A stretch of 64,000 nt of DNA from Cyclobacteriaceae bacterium (GTDB lineage: Bacteria > Bacteroidota > Bacteroidia > Cytophagales > Cyclobacteriaceae), in the NCBI GenBank assembly GCA_013141055.1, contig JABFRS010000002.1, forward strand, positions 372,001-436,000. Direction: 5' to 3'. The first letter of the stretch is position 1; the number at the start of each line of letters is the position of its first letter. The notes below the pieces were generated by a model. That model did not search any database, had not been told where the DNA came from, and was given only the letters and a program-made list of their open reading frames with translations. Shown here piece after piece: positions 53,188 through 62,007 of this stretch. The position numbers were made by a program, and so were the translations under genes.

Positions 53188-56157
53188 ATGCATAGCTTAA
53201 GATTTTTCGTTATTATCGTGCTGCTATGTTCAGGCTCACAGGCAATCGCCCAGTTCAAGCACATCAAGAAAACATTTCTTGTCGAAGATCATACTCTCAA
53301 CATTAAAAATGAAGGGTTTGAAAGTCCGGAGACTTGCTACTTTGGTGGTGGTGACGGTTACATCACAGGGAAAAAAGGTGACGGCGGAACTCCACCTTAT
53401 GCTTTGGTATGGACCGATGGCGTCGGAAATGTAATTGCCAACGATGTTGAAGAAATATACAATCTTGTTGCCGGCGATTACACACTTACCGTTACTGACA
53501 ATGCAGGATGCTCAAAGGCACAGACCTATAGCGTAGGATACAATTGCCCTTACACCTGCAGTGGAAGTATTCTAACCGAAAACATCGTAGATACAGGATG
53601 CGGAGTAAATAGCGGAAGCTTTGATGCCTCCTTTACGGGCGTCGGGCCTTATTTATATACATTGACCCGTGGCAATAAGTACACTGATACTGAAACAACA
53701 GTTACATCAGGTTCATTTTCAGGATCGTCAGTCAACAACACATTCAGTGGACTCATATCGGGATCATACTATCTGACGCTTTACGATCAGGGCACATTAT
53801 GCAGTCATTATGCATCCGTTGAAATTGCAAGCACCGATTTCAGATTTCTAACAGGGCTTCATGCAGTCAACAGTTCAAATTGTGTTTTCCCAGATGGTAA
53901 AGTAACGTTTGATATTAATGACGTGACATTTCCTCACAATTTTGAAATCAAATGGAGGATACAGGGAGGATCCGAGACTACGTTCACAACAACCTCAACA
54001 GCCGTCTCGCTTGATAATCTGAACACCGGATATTATTATGTCCAGGTAACAGATATCGATAACCCCAGCTGTATTATCGCTGAATCTATTTCGGTTGGAA
54101 CCAATGCCAATCTCTCCGTAGTAGTAGACAATATTACTTCTGTCACAAGCTGTTCTTCTCCTAATGGAGCCGCCAGCATCACCGTCAGCGGCGGATCAGG
54201 AAATTATGCTTACTTCTGGAATGGACCCGGCTCACCCGATCCTGTCGGTGAAGATATCAGCAATCTAAAGGCAGGCTTTTATTCATTATTCGTACTCGAC
54301 AATTCTTCAGGCTGTACTAATTTCAGTTCCGTTAATTCAGTAACCATACCGAATGCTACCGTTGAACCTGGCGTTACCATCATTAAGTCTAACAACACCA
54401 GTTGCTCAGGTCTTTTCAATGGATTTATTCAACTCACTCCAACCTCTGCCACACCTGGCCCCTTCCAGATCTACTGGTATGATGATGCCAATAATCTTAT
54501 CAACAATGGCCCCATTTTAAACTTCATCAATGGCGGATCATATGGTTATAGTGTCAGAGATCTTTCAACAGGGTGCGTGCGGGAAAGGATCTTCAGCGGA
54601 TTGATTGACATCACTGATGCTTCCACTCCTGCCGTAACACTCTCCGGTGTTGAAACAAGTCAAACGAGTTGCTCTGCACCCCCCAACGGTGCAATAGATA
54701 TAACGGTCACTACAGGTTCATCCTATTCAGTGAGCTGGACGAGCAACGTTGGTTTCACCTCTACCTCTGAAGATATTTCCTTTTTACAGAATGGCATTTA
54801 CACGGTTGATGTTGCAGTCGCTTGCAGCGGAGCCAATACGCCACCCACCATCACATCGACCGCTGTTCCCGGAACCTATACATTTAACGAAGTGATCGTC
54901 GACAATACGATCTCAATTACCGACCCTGATAACACGGATCTCTCCTCTGCCACTGTTATTATTTCCTCAGGTCATCAACCTTTAGAAGACGTGCTCGGTA
55001 TTGTTAATCAGAATGGGATAACAGGAAGTTTTGATGGGCCGTCCGGCGTGCTTACGCTAAGCGGAACAAGCTCAGTTGCCAATTATCAAACGGCTATGCG
55101 GTCGGTGGCTTATTACAATATTGCAGGAAACAAGTCTCAGGGAGTTCGCACTTTCTCATGTACGGTGTTTGATGGATCGGGCAACAGCAATACTTCTACG
55201 AATACAATCAATGTGATCAATCAGCCTCCGGTATTATCTCCCATCACATCAAATGCGCTTCATGTAAAAGATGATCTTTTCATCAACAACGGAATAACAA
55301 TCAGTGATGCCGATAATACTTTTCTTGTATCTGCATCCGTTTCAATTACGGGCGGACTTCAAACTGCTGAAGATCGTTTGCTCTTTACAGATCAGGTTGG
55401 TGTTTCAGGGAGCTACGATACTTCTACGGGTATTCTCTCGCTAACAGGTGCTTCTTCCATTCCAAACTATCAGACTGCCTTGCGATCCGTGACGTACAAA
55501 AATCTTATTCCCGCCTCTTCATCGACGGTTACAAGAACTATCAAAATCCTTGTGCAGGGTGTCTATAACACAAGTAACGCATCAACAACCAACATCATCT
55601 TTAACCAGGTGCCCAGTGTATCAGTGACCTCTTATAAAGCAAATTCCGGGGAGATCCTCGTCATACCTATCTCCTCCGTTATAAGTGATCCGGAAAATAA
55701 TCTCGACCTGACAACGCTTCAAATACATTCCGCTCGTGGAGCTGCGACTTCTGTCATGGCTTCAAATATTTCTGTGGATTACTCCACCGTGGCGGAATTT
55801 GAGGGAACAGATCAGCTATCCATCACGGGTTGTGACATGGGTGGAAAGTGTACAGCCGGAAGCCTTAGCATTGAAGTCTTTGGAGAGTTGATGGTGTACA
55901 ACGGAATTTCTCCTAATGGTGATGGACTCAATGAATATTTCAGGATCCAATCTCTACCCAGTGAATCACGGGTCGAGATCTTTAACCGGTGGGGAGATAA
56001 AGTTTTTGATATGTCAGGATACGACAACAACGACCATCTCAAGAGATTTGAAGGACGTAATGATTCCGGCAAGGAACTCGGCTCAGGAACTTACTTTTAC
56101 AGGATCCATATCAGGGATGGCCGGGAGTTGAAAGGATACCTTCAGCTTCGACGATAA
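53188..56157 (+). CDS. Secreted multidomain protein with SprB-like repeats and a T9SS type B sorting domain
   Basis: The start at ATG 53188 gives 989 aa with a signal peptide (IIVLLCSGSQAIAQ); the open frame reaches back to TTG 53152. About 40-570 holds several diverged SprB-like repeats (GGTPPYALVWTDG then LVAGDYTLTVTDNAGC, and GGSGNYAYFWNG then LKAGFYSLFVLDNSSGC). About 570-790 has two cadherin-like modules with SITDPDNTDLSSATV and ISDADNTFLVSASV. The last 90 residues form the gliding-motility CHU_C domain: NGISPNGDGLNEYF, VEIFNRWGDKVFD, GSGTYFYRI. It should be exported by the type IX system and held at the surface or released. It is a single gene. Confidence 0.87.
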   Translation: MHSLRFFVIIVLLCSGSQAIAQFKHIKKTFLVEDHTLNIKNEGFESPETCYFGGGDGYITGKKGDGGTPPYALVWTDGVGNVIANDVEEIYNLVAGDYTLTVTDNAGCSKAQTYSVGYNCPYTCSGSILTENIVDTGCGVNSGSFDASFTGVGPYLYTLTRGNKYTDTETTVTSGSFSGSSVNNTFSGLISGSYYLTLYDQGTLCSHYASVEIASTDFRFLTGLHAVNSSNCVFPDGKVTFDINDVTFPHNFEIKWRIQGGSETTFTTTSTAVSLDNLNTGYYYVQVTDIDNPSCIIAESISVGTNANLSVVVDNITSVTSCSSPNGAASITVSGGSGNYAYFWNGPGSPDPVGEDISNLKAGFYSLFVLDNSSGCTNFSSVNSVTIPNATVEPGVTIIKSNNTSCSGLFNGFIQLTPTSATPGPFQIYWYDDANNLINNGPILNFINGGSYGYSVRDLSTGCVRERIFSGLIDITDASTPAVTLSGVETSQTSCSAPPNGAIDITVTTGSSYSVSWTSNVGFTSTSEDISFLQNGIYTVDVAVACSGANTPPTITSTAVPGTYTFNEVIVDNTISITDPDNTDLSSATVIISSGHQPLEDVLGIVNQNGITGSFDGPSGVLTLSGTSSVANYQTAMRSVAYYNIAGNKSQGVRTFSCTVFDGSGNSNTSTNTINVINQPPVLSPITSNALHVKDDLFINNGITISDADNTFLVSASVSITGGLQTAEDRLLFTDQVGVSGSYDTSTGILSLTGASSIPNYQTALRSVTYKNLIPASSSTVTRTIKILVQGVYNTSNASTTNIIFNQVPSVSVTSYKANSGEILVIPISSVISDPENNLDLTTLQIHSARGAATSVMASNISVDYSTVAEFEGTDQLSITGCDMGGKCTAGSLSIEVFGELMVYNGISPNGDGLNEYFRIQSLPSESRVEIFNRWGDKVFDMSGYDNNDHLKRFEGRNDSGKELGSGTYFYRIHIRDGRELKGYLQLRR

Positions 56158-56271
56158 ACACACTATCGGAAAAGCACATTTTTGATCCCTTTTGCTGTTT
56201 CATACCATTTACGCAGATAAAAAGTAAGTTTGGGGCTGAACCATTCCGTTTATATTCTGTTTTTATTGAGA

Positions 56272-56682
56272 ATGAAAGTAGCGATATCCAGGCAGGAACA
56301 TTTCAACGCAGCACACAGGTTATACAATCCTGAATGGACGGATGAGAAGAATGATACTGTTTTTGGAAAATGTAACAATCCGAATTTCCATGGGCATAAC
56401 TATGATCTCATTGTCACCCTCATTGGTGAACCTGACCCCGCTACCGGATATGTTTACGATCTGAAAATCCTCAGCGACCTTATTAAAGCCAATATTCTTG
56501 ATCATTTTGATCACAAAAACCTTAATTTAGATACTCCCTATTTCAAAGCTTTGAATCCAACGGTGGAGAATATTGCGATTGTGATATGGCAGATTCTGCG
56601 AAAGCTGATTGATCCCAAATTTGAACTGAAAATTAAACTCTATGAGACAGAAAGAAATTTCGTTGAATATCCAGCCATTTGA
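56272..56682 (+). CDS. queD: 6-pyruvoyl-tetrahydropterin / 6-carboxytetrahydropterin synthase
   Basis: Starts at ATG 56272 (the frame reaches back to 56230), 136 aa. Zinc-binding histidines are in FNAAHRL and NFHGHNYDL; the catalytic cysteine is in FGKCNNPN. VYDLKILSDLIKANI, FDHKNLN and the glutamate in YETERNFVEY complete the active site. With folE overlapping it, the pair would convert GTP to a tetrahydropterin or to the queuosine precursor. QueC, QueE or folate genes are not in the window, so the end product is open. Confidence 0.88.
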   Translation: MKVAISRQEHFNAAHRLYNPEWTDEKNDTVFGKCNNPNFHGHNYDLIVTLIGEPDPATGYVYDLKILSDLIKANILDHFDHKNLNLDTPYFKALNPTVENIAIVIWQILRKLIDPKFELKIKLYETERNFVEYPAI

Positions 56683-57337
56683 TGAAAATGATCAGGAAGA
56701 TGATCACTCAGGGAGTTCCGTCAACACTCCCCTGCGTGAAGATGCATTCAAGCTGAGTGATGAGGAGAAGATTGAGAAGATAGAAGGTCACATTCGTGAG
56801 ATCATGACTACGCTCGGCCTTGATCTTACCGACGACAGTCTTAGCGGCACACCCAAGCGCGTTGCCAAGATGTATGTAAAGGAAGTATTCAGCGGATTGA
56901 ATCCAAAGAACAGACCTCAGATCAAATTATTTGATAACAAGTATAACTATGATCAGATGCTGGTGGAGAAAGAAATTACTTTCTACTCCCATTGTGAGCA
57001 TCACCTTGTACCAATTTACGGCAGAGCACACGTTGCATATTTCTCATCCGGAAAAGTGATCGGACTCTCCAAGATCAATCGCATCGTTCAGTATTTCGCA
57101 AAGCGTCCACAGGTTCAGGAACGATTAACCGTTCAGATTGGTAAGGAGCTTGAAAGAATCTTGCACACTGACAGCGTGGGCGTTGTAATGGATGCAAATC
57201 ATATGTGCGTTGCTATGCGCGGCGTTGGAGATACCAACAGTAAAACCGGTAGCGCCTATTTCTCAGGCAAGTTCAAGGATGAAAACATCAAGCGTGAATT
57301 CCTGAATTTCATCAATAGCCCGCAACCACATTTATAA
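56642..57337 (+). CDS. folE: GTP cyclohydrolase I
   Basis: A 231-aa type I enzyme overlapping the queD-like gene by 41 bp in another frame. An acidic, probably disordered N-terminal stretch of about 40 residues (DENDQEDDHSG) precedes the core. SGTPKRVAKMYVKEVFSG, the zinc region YSHCEHHLVPIYGRAHVAY and IGLSKINRIVQYFAKRPQ are characteristic, and the third zinc ligand is in MCVAMRGVGD. It converts GTP to dihydroneopterin triphosphate, the substrate of the upstream enzyme. A terminator follows. Confidence 0.95.
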   Translation: MRQKEISLNIQPFDENDQEDDHSGSSVNTPLREDAFKLSDEEKIEKIEGHIREIMTTLGLDLTDDSLSGTPKRVAKMYVKEVFSGLNPKNRPQIKLFDNKYNYDQMLVEKEITFYSHCEHHLVPIYGRAHVAYFSSGKVIGLSKINRIVQYFAKRPQVQERLTVQIGKELERILHTDSVGVVMDANHMCVAMRGVGDTNSKTGSAYFSGKFKDENIKREFLNFINSPQPHL

Positions 57338-57369
57338 TCTATTTAGAACCATTCAAAACACCAATAACA

Positions 57370-57390
57370 GGCCCGATAAGGGCCTTTTTT
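57370..57390 (+). terminator. Terminator after folE
   Basis: GGCCC (57370-57374), loop gataa, GGGCC (57380-57384), six T. Ends the queD-folE unit. Confidence 0.9.
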
Positions 57391-57451
57391 GTTTTGAATC
57401 ATGGTAAAAGGTGTGGTACATTAGCGGTTCTAACCCTGAAAAACGAATTAT

Positions 57452-59953
57452 ATGATATTCGACTTAGACATGATCAAGGCCTTCTACGACGCGATGCCAG
57501 GCCGCATTGCCGCAGCAAGAAAAGTCGTAGGAAAACCCCTTACTCTTTCTGAAAAGATCCTTTACTCCCACTTGCATTCGTCTCAGAACATCCAGGCTTT
57601 CGGACGAGGTAAATCATATGTTGACTTCGCACCAGACCGTGTTGCGATGCAGGATGCAACGGCTCAGATGGCGTTGCTTCAGTTCATGTCAGGTGGTATT
57701 CCAAAAGTTCTGGTGCCTTCAACAGTTCATTGCGATCACCTTGTGCTTGCAAAGAATGGTGCGAAGCAGGACTTAGCAGAGTCTATCACTGCAAGCGGTG
57801 AAGTGTTCAGCTTTCTTGAATCCGTTTCAAATAAATATGGCATTGGTTTCTGGAAACCAGGTGCCGGTATCATTCATCAGGTGGTAATTGAAAACTATGG
57901 CTTCCCGGGTGGTATGATGATCGGTACTGACTCTCATACAGTTAATGCCGGTGGAATAGGCATGCTTGCAATTGGTGTGGGTGGTGCTGATGCAGTGGAT
58001 GTTATGTCAGGGATGGCATGGGAACTAAAATGGCCAAAGCTTATCGGTATTAAGTTGACTGGTAAACTGAGTGGCTGGACTTCTTCAAAAGATGTGATCT
58101 TAAAAGTCGCTGGTATCCTTACTGTAAAAGGTGGAACCGGCGCTATTGTTGAATATTTTGGTGATGGTGCAAAGTCTTTATCCTGTACAGGTAAAGGAAC
58201 TATCTGTAACATGGGTGCAGAGATCGGAGCGACAACTTCTACTTTCGGTTATGATGAGAAAATGGCCCAGTACCTGAGAGGAACTGATCGCGCTGAAGTT
58301 GCAAAACTTGCGGATAAAGTAAAAGAACATTTAACAGGCGATCCTGAAGTTTATAAAACTCCTGAAAAGTATTTTGATGAGGTGTATGAGATTGATCTTA
58401 CAACGCTCGAGCCTCATGTTAATGGTCCCTTCACTCCTGACCGTGCGATCCCTATCTCAAAGTTTGCTGATGAAGTTCGCAGCAATGGATGGCCGCAGGT
58501 ATTGGAAGTTGGTCTTATCGGATCTTGTACCAATTCTTCTTATGAAGATATTTCCCGCTCTGCATCTCTTGCCAAGCAGGCAGTAGATAAAAGACTGAAG
58601 GCGAAAGCTGAATTCACCATCACTCCTGGTTCTGAAAAGGTTCGCTACACGGTTGATCGTGATGGCTATCTTGAAATCTTTGGAAAGATGGGTGGTGTTG
58701 TCATGGCAAATGCCTGCGGACCTTGTATCGGTCAGTGGTCACGCCATACCAATGATCCCAACAGAAGAAACTCCATCATCACTTCCTTTAACCGGAACTT
58801 TGCAAAGAGAAATGATGGCAATCCGAATACACACGCATTTGTAGCGTCTCCGGAAATTACAACAGCATTTGCCATTGCCGGTGACCTTACATTCAATCCA
58901 TTGAAAGACACCCTTCTCAATGAAGATGGTGTGGCAGTTAAGCTTGATGAACCAAAGGGCGTTGAATTCCCTCCTAAGGGATTTGATGTAAAGGATCCGG
59001 GCTTCATCGCTCCTGCGAAAGACGGCAGAGGGGTTGTAGTAAGGATCGATCCTAAATCAAAACGTCTCCAGGCATTGAGTCCATTCGCAGCGTGGGATGG
59101 AAAGAACTGGACAGGATTAAAGCTCCTGATCAAGGCTAAAGGAAAATGTACAACAGATCATATTTCAATGGCCGGTCCATGGCTTCGTTTCCGCGGACAC
59201 CTTGATAACATCTCTGACAATACACTTACGGGTGCAACCAACTTCTTTAACGATAAGACCGATAGCGTCAAGAATCAGCTGACGGGTCAGTATGGTCCGG
59301 TACCTGCAACACAGCGTGCCTACAAAGCGGCTGGCATCTCTTCTATTGTTGTTGGAGATCAGAACTACGGTGAAGGTTCATCACGCGAGCACGCAGCAAT
59401 GCAGCCTCGACATCTTGGAATGAAGGTAATACTGGTGAAGTCATTCGCACGTATTCATGAAACCAATCTGAAGAAACAGGGAATGCTGGCGATCACGTTC
59501 TCCAATGAAGCAGATTACGATAAGTTCCAGGAAGATGATACTGTAGACTTCCCGGATTTGACATCTTTCGCACCTGAAAGACAACTTACATTAGTGTTGA
59601 ATCATAAGGACGGCAGCAAGGATACTATTAAAGTTAACCACACTTACAATGCAAGTCAGATCGGTTGGTTTAAGGCCGGTTCTGCTTTGAACCTGATGGC
59701 TAAGCAGATCGCTGCCAACAAGGCTGAAGCAGCCAGGACTCCTGTTGCATCGAAGCCAAAGGCAAAAAAGAAAGTGTCTGTGGCAAAGAAAGCCGGAGCT
59801 ACTATCAAGAAGGTGGTGAAGGCTGCGAAGAAAGCTTTCAAGAAGATCGCAGGCAAGAAGGCTAAAGCGAAAAAGGTAGTAAAGAAGGCGAAGAAGGTTG
59901 TGAAGAAAGCTGCTAAGAAGTCGATTAAGAAAGCGGCGAAGAAGAAGAAATAA
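57452..59953 (+). CDS. acn: Aconitate hydratase with a long lysine-rich C-terminal tail
   Basis: An 833-aa enzyme of the mitochondrial-type aconitase group. The [4Fe-4S] cysteines are in [11 protein letters not shown] and [51 protein letters not shown] (swivelling domain serine) and [13 protein letters not shown] are the active-site motifs. The catalytic fold ends at about residue 755. From residue 768 onward, 66 residues are half lysine with alanine and valine ([17 protein letters not shown]), like histone H1 tails. The enzyme isomerises citrate to isocitrate in the TCA cycle. The tail could bind nucleic acid or anionic surfaces. A terminator follows. Confidence 0.95.
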   Translation: MIFDLDMIKAFYDAMPGRIAAARKVVGKPLTLSEKILYSHLHSSQNIQAFGRGKSYVDFAPDRVAMQDATAQMALLQFMSGGIPKVLVPSTVHCDHLVLAKNGAKQDLAESITASGEVFSFLESVSNKYGIGFWKPGAGIIHQVVIENYGFPGGMMIGTDSHTVNAGGIGMLAIGVGGADAVDVMSGMAWELKWPKLIGIKLTGKLSGWTSSKDVILKVAGILTVKGGTGAIVEYFGDGAKSLSCTGKGTICNMGAEIGATTSTFGYDEKMAQYLRGTDRAEVAKLADKVKEHLTGDPEVYKTPEKYFDEVYEIDLTTLEPHVNGPFTPDRAIPISKFADEVRSNGWPQVLEVGLIGSCTNSSYEDISRSASLAKQAVDKRLKAKAEFTITPGSEKVRYTVDRDGYLEIFGKMGGVVMANACGPCIGQWSRHTNDPNRRNSIITSFNRNFAKRNDGNPNTHAFVASPEITTAFAIAGDLTFNPLKDTLLNEDGVAVKLDEPKGVEFPPKGFDVKDPGFIAPAKDGRGVVVRIDPKSKRLQALSPFAAWDGKNWTGLKLLIKAKGKCTTDHISMAGPWLRFRGHLDNISDNTLTGATNFFNDKTDSVKNQLTGQYGPVPATQRAYKAAGISSIVVGDQNYGEGSSREHAAMQPRHLGMKVILVKSFARIHETNLKKQGMLAITFSNEADYDKFQEDDTVDFPDLTSFAPERQLTLVLNHKDGSKDTIKVNHTYNASQIGWFKAGSALNLMAKQIAANKAEAARTPVASKPKAKKKVSVAKKAGATIKKVVKAAKKAFKKIAGKKAKAKKVVKKAKKVVKKAAKKSIKKAAKKKK

Positions 59954-59975
59954 GTTGATATAACTTTTGGAATGG

Positions 59976-60005
59976 AAAGGGCTCTTGATGAAGGAGCCCT
60001 TTTTC
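59976..60005 (+). terminator. Terminator after aconitase
   Basis: AAAGGGCTC (59976-59984) pairs with GAGCCCTTT (59994-60002), followed by TTCTTT. Monocistronic stop. Confidence 0.85.
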
Positions 60006-60070
60006 TTTAGAGAAAGGATCACGGACCATCATAAGCGTTGCTTCCGACGTGCGAATACACAACAACAATC

Positions 60071-60158
60071 TCGCCCCCTTCAGGGCTTAAATACACGTTT
60101 GCATAGCAAACCCTGGCCTAAGGCCAGGGCTAATAAATCTCAGCCCTTCAGGCCTTAG
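60071..60158. repeat. REP-like palindromic element
   Basis: A cluster of hairpins: CCCT-TC-AGGG (60075-60084), GTTTGC-ATA-GCAAAC (60096-60110), a 19-bp near-perfect palindrome CCCTGGCCT-A-AGGCCAGGG (60110-60128), and AGCCCTTCAGGCCT (60141-60154). The sequence style (CCCTGGCC, CCCTTCAGGGCT, AATAAAT) resembles the REP elements dispersed by RAYT-type transposases in Bacteroidota. No transposase is in the window. Confidence 0.65.
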
Positions 60159-60357
60159 AAATACAAAGGGTCTTGTTCTAAAGCCTTTTTCACCTCATTT
60201 TAAGGTCTTCCCATCCATCCCTTCTTCAACTATTTCCCTCCAAAAACCTCTTTTCACCCTCCATTCCCCGTTTTTTGTTCTCTTATTCAAATTTGCATTC
60301 TCTTTTTACCCCATTTTCTTCGTTTTTAGCCCAATTTGAGGGTTTTTGGGGGTGTTT
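60159..60357. other. Pyrimidine-rich non-coding stretch
   Basis: Strongly C/T-rich on the plus strand with several T and C runs (CCGTTTTTTG, GGGTTTTTGGGGG). No gene, hairpin or clear periodic unit recognised. It leads into the 11-bp-periodic array. Confidence 0.5.
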
Positions 60358-60737
60358 CTCGAACGTTCCTCGGACGTTCCTCGTACTTTTCAGCTACCAT
60401 TGCGTGCTTTCTCTGATGATTCTCTGATTCGTCTCTGATGTTTCCCCTATAAAAACGCTGCTTTCTCTGATAAACCTCTGATTCGTCTCTGATCGATCCC
60501 CTATAAAACAGTGCTTTTCCCCATCTATTCCCTTATTCTTCTCTGATTCGCCTCTGATTACTCTCTGTTGTTTCTCTGATCCATGTCGGATCACTCTCTG
60601 ATTCATCTCGGTTGCCTCTCCTATCCCTCCCTGATCCATGCCGGATCCTTCCCAGTCTCTACTCAGAGTCTACTCAGATCCTACCCAGTCTCTATTCAGA
60701 TTCTACTCAGTGTCTGTCCTGACCATGCCCTGATCAT
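60358..60737. repeat. Degenerate array of 11-bp units, mostly CTCTGATNNNN / CTCAGANTCTA
   Basis: From 60411 to 60737 the sequence splits into about 30 consecutive units, nearly all exactly 11 bp. The main form is CTCTGAT plus four variable bases (e.g. 60422-60432, 60541-60551, 60596-60606). The last part shifts to CTCAGANTCTA forms (60662-60716). Three units are 10 bp. Two copies of CCCCTATAAAA (60444-60454, 60498-60508) sit in register within a higher-order repeat. A short leading set with CTCGAACGTTC / CTCGGACGTTC (60358-60379) also has the 11-bp step. Open frames across it are by-products of the period. Confidence 0.9.
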
Positions 60738-60849
60738 AGCTTCAAATGGCTAAATTTACCGTCAGCTGGCATAGTTTTTTTAATCTAATCATACTCTTTA
60801 ACCTTAATCCCAGGCTTGCCTGACACGCGTACTCCCGTATTCATTCCTT

Positions 60850-62007
60850 TTGATAATATGTTTTGCGACATGCTTAGAGTGCGTGGGACAGATGAATCGT
60901 GTCAACAGACGTCACCCTCAAAAAGATCTGATCGAAATCCTCGTCAAGGCATTGAAGATCAATATCAAACCCAAACCACCCGATCGTAAAAGAATTTCAT
61001 TCTCTATCATTCCTGTTTCTTCCACTACTTCAGGTGGTGATCAGATATTAGTTTCCTCTATCAACGCTGCGTTTACATTTGGTCACATTGACTCGACCAA
61101 CATATCAAGTGTCTACTTCCTGCCCTATACCGACCTTGTCGAAAACTTCGGCTTTGGAACGAAGATCAATCTCTGGACTTCCAAAAACAATTGGAACATC
61201 CCGGTAGAATTCCGCATCAGCAGCTTAACTCAATACAGCTATGGTCTTGGCAGTTCAACTGAAAAGAAAGATCAATTCAGATTGAAGTATAACAACGTAA
61301 GATTCTATGGAACTGCTAACAGAAGAATCAAAGGTTATCTGTACGCAGGACTTGGAATTAACTACGACCGGTATTATAAAGTAAGTGACTCGGGAGACTC
61401 TACTGCCTTCGACAGGCATGGCTCCGGAACAGATGAAACATCTTTCTCCACCGGTATCACCATCAATGCCCTGTACGATGATAGAAAGAACTCTATCAAT
61501 CCGGATCACGGACATTACATCAACTTTATTTATCGCGTCAATCCACCCTACCTCGCCAATCAAAGCCGATGGAGCACCGCCTATCTTGACTACAGGGAAT
61601 ACAAATCTCTCAGCGACACAAAGAGAAAGATCATTGCTATATGGGCATTCTATTGGGGATCGTTTGGAGATGTTCCTTATTTCAATTTACCGGGAACACA
61701 ACTTGAGTTCGGTCAACGATCCGGTCGCGGATTTTCCCAATCACGGTTCAGAGGAAAACACATGCTCTACCTGGAAGCGGAATATCGTTTTGATATTTCA
61801 AAGAATGGATTGCTGGGAGCCGTTCTATTCGCCAATGTCCAGTCGCTATCGGAAGCAGACAACGAACAGTTCTCACAAGTCAATCCCGCCGGTGGTTTCG
61901 GTGCACGTGTAAAATTCAATAAACAATCCAATACGAATCTTACCCTCGACTTTGGATTCGGGAATGAGTCGTTTACGTTTACGATTGGTCTCGGAGAGTT
62001 TTTCTAA
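60850..62007 (+). CDS. Omp85-family outer-membrane barrel without POTRA domains
   Basis: A 385-aa protein that matches the C-terminal barrel of BamA/TamA (bacterial surface antigen domain). The strand motif DDRKNSINPDHGHYINF and the conserved loop RGFSQSRFRGKHMLYLEAEYRF (lid-lock RGF motif) are diagnostic, and it ends in Phe. No POTRA domains precede it. The start is uncertain: TTG 60850 gives a short hydrophobic start, while the frame is open to 60808, and CTG 60820 would give a fuller signal peptide (VLPYSFLLIICFATCLECVGQ region). It may be an outer-membrane lipase-like or assembly-related barrel. Its stop overlaps the convergent Nudix gene by four bases. Confidence 0.8.
   Translation: MIICFATCLECVGQMNRVNRRHPQKDLIEILVKALKINIKPKPPDRKRISFSIIPVSSTTSGGDQILVSSINAAFTFGHIDSTNISSVYFLPYTDLVENFGFGTKINLWTSKNNWNIPVEFRISSLTQYSYGLGSSTEKKDQFRLKYNNVRFYGTANRRIKGYLYAGLGINYDRYYKVSDSGDSTAFDRHGSGTDETSFSTGITINALYDDRKNSINPDHGHYINFIYRVNPPYLANQSRWSTAYLDYREYKSLSDTKRKIIAIWAFYWGSFGDVPYFNLPGTQLEFGQRSGRGFSQSRFRGKHMLYLEAEYRFDISKNGLLGAVLFANVQSLSEADNEQFSQVNPAGGFGARVKFNKQSNTNLTLDFGFGNESFTFTIGLGEFF

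Noticed and set aside
60394..60639. An 81-codon minus-strand frame with repeated (S)ETNQRxIRES segments
   Set aside because: It is the translation of the 11-bp-periodic DNA. Units of 10 bp break the pattern, and no domain or ribosome-binding context supports a gene.
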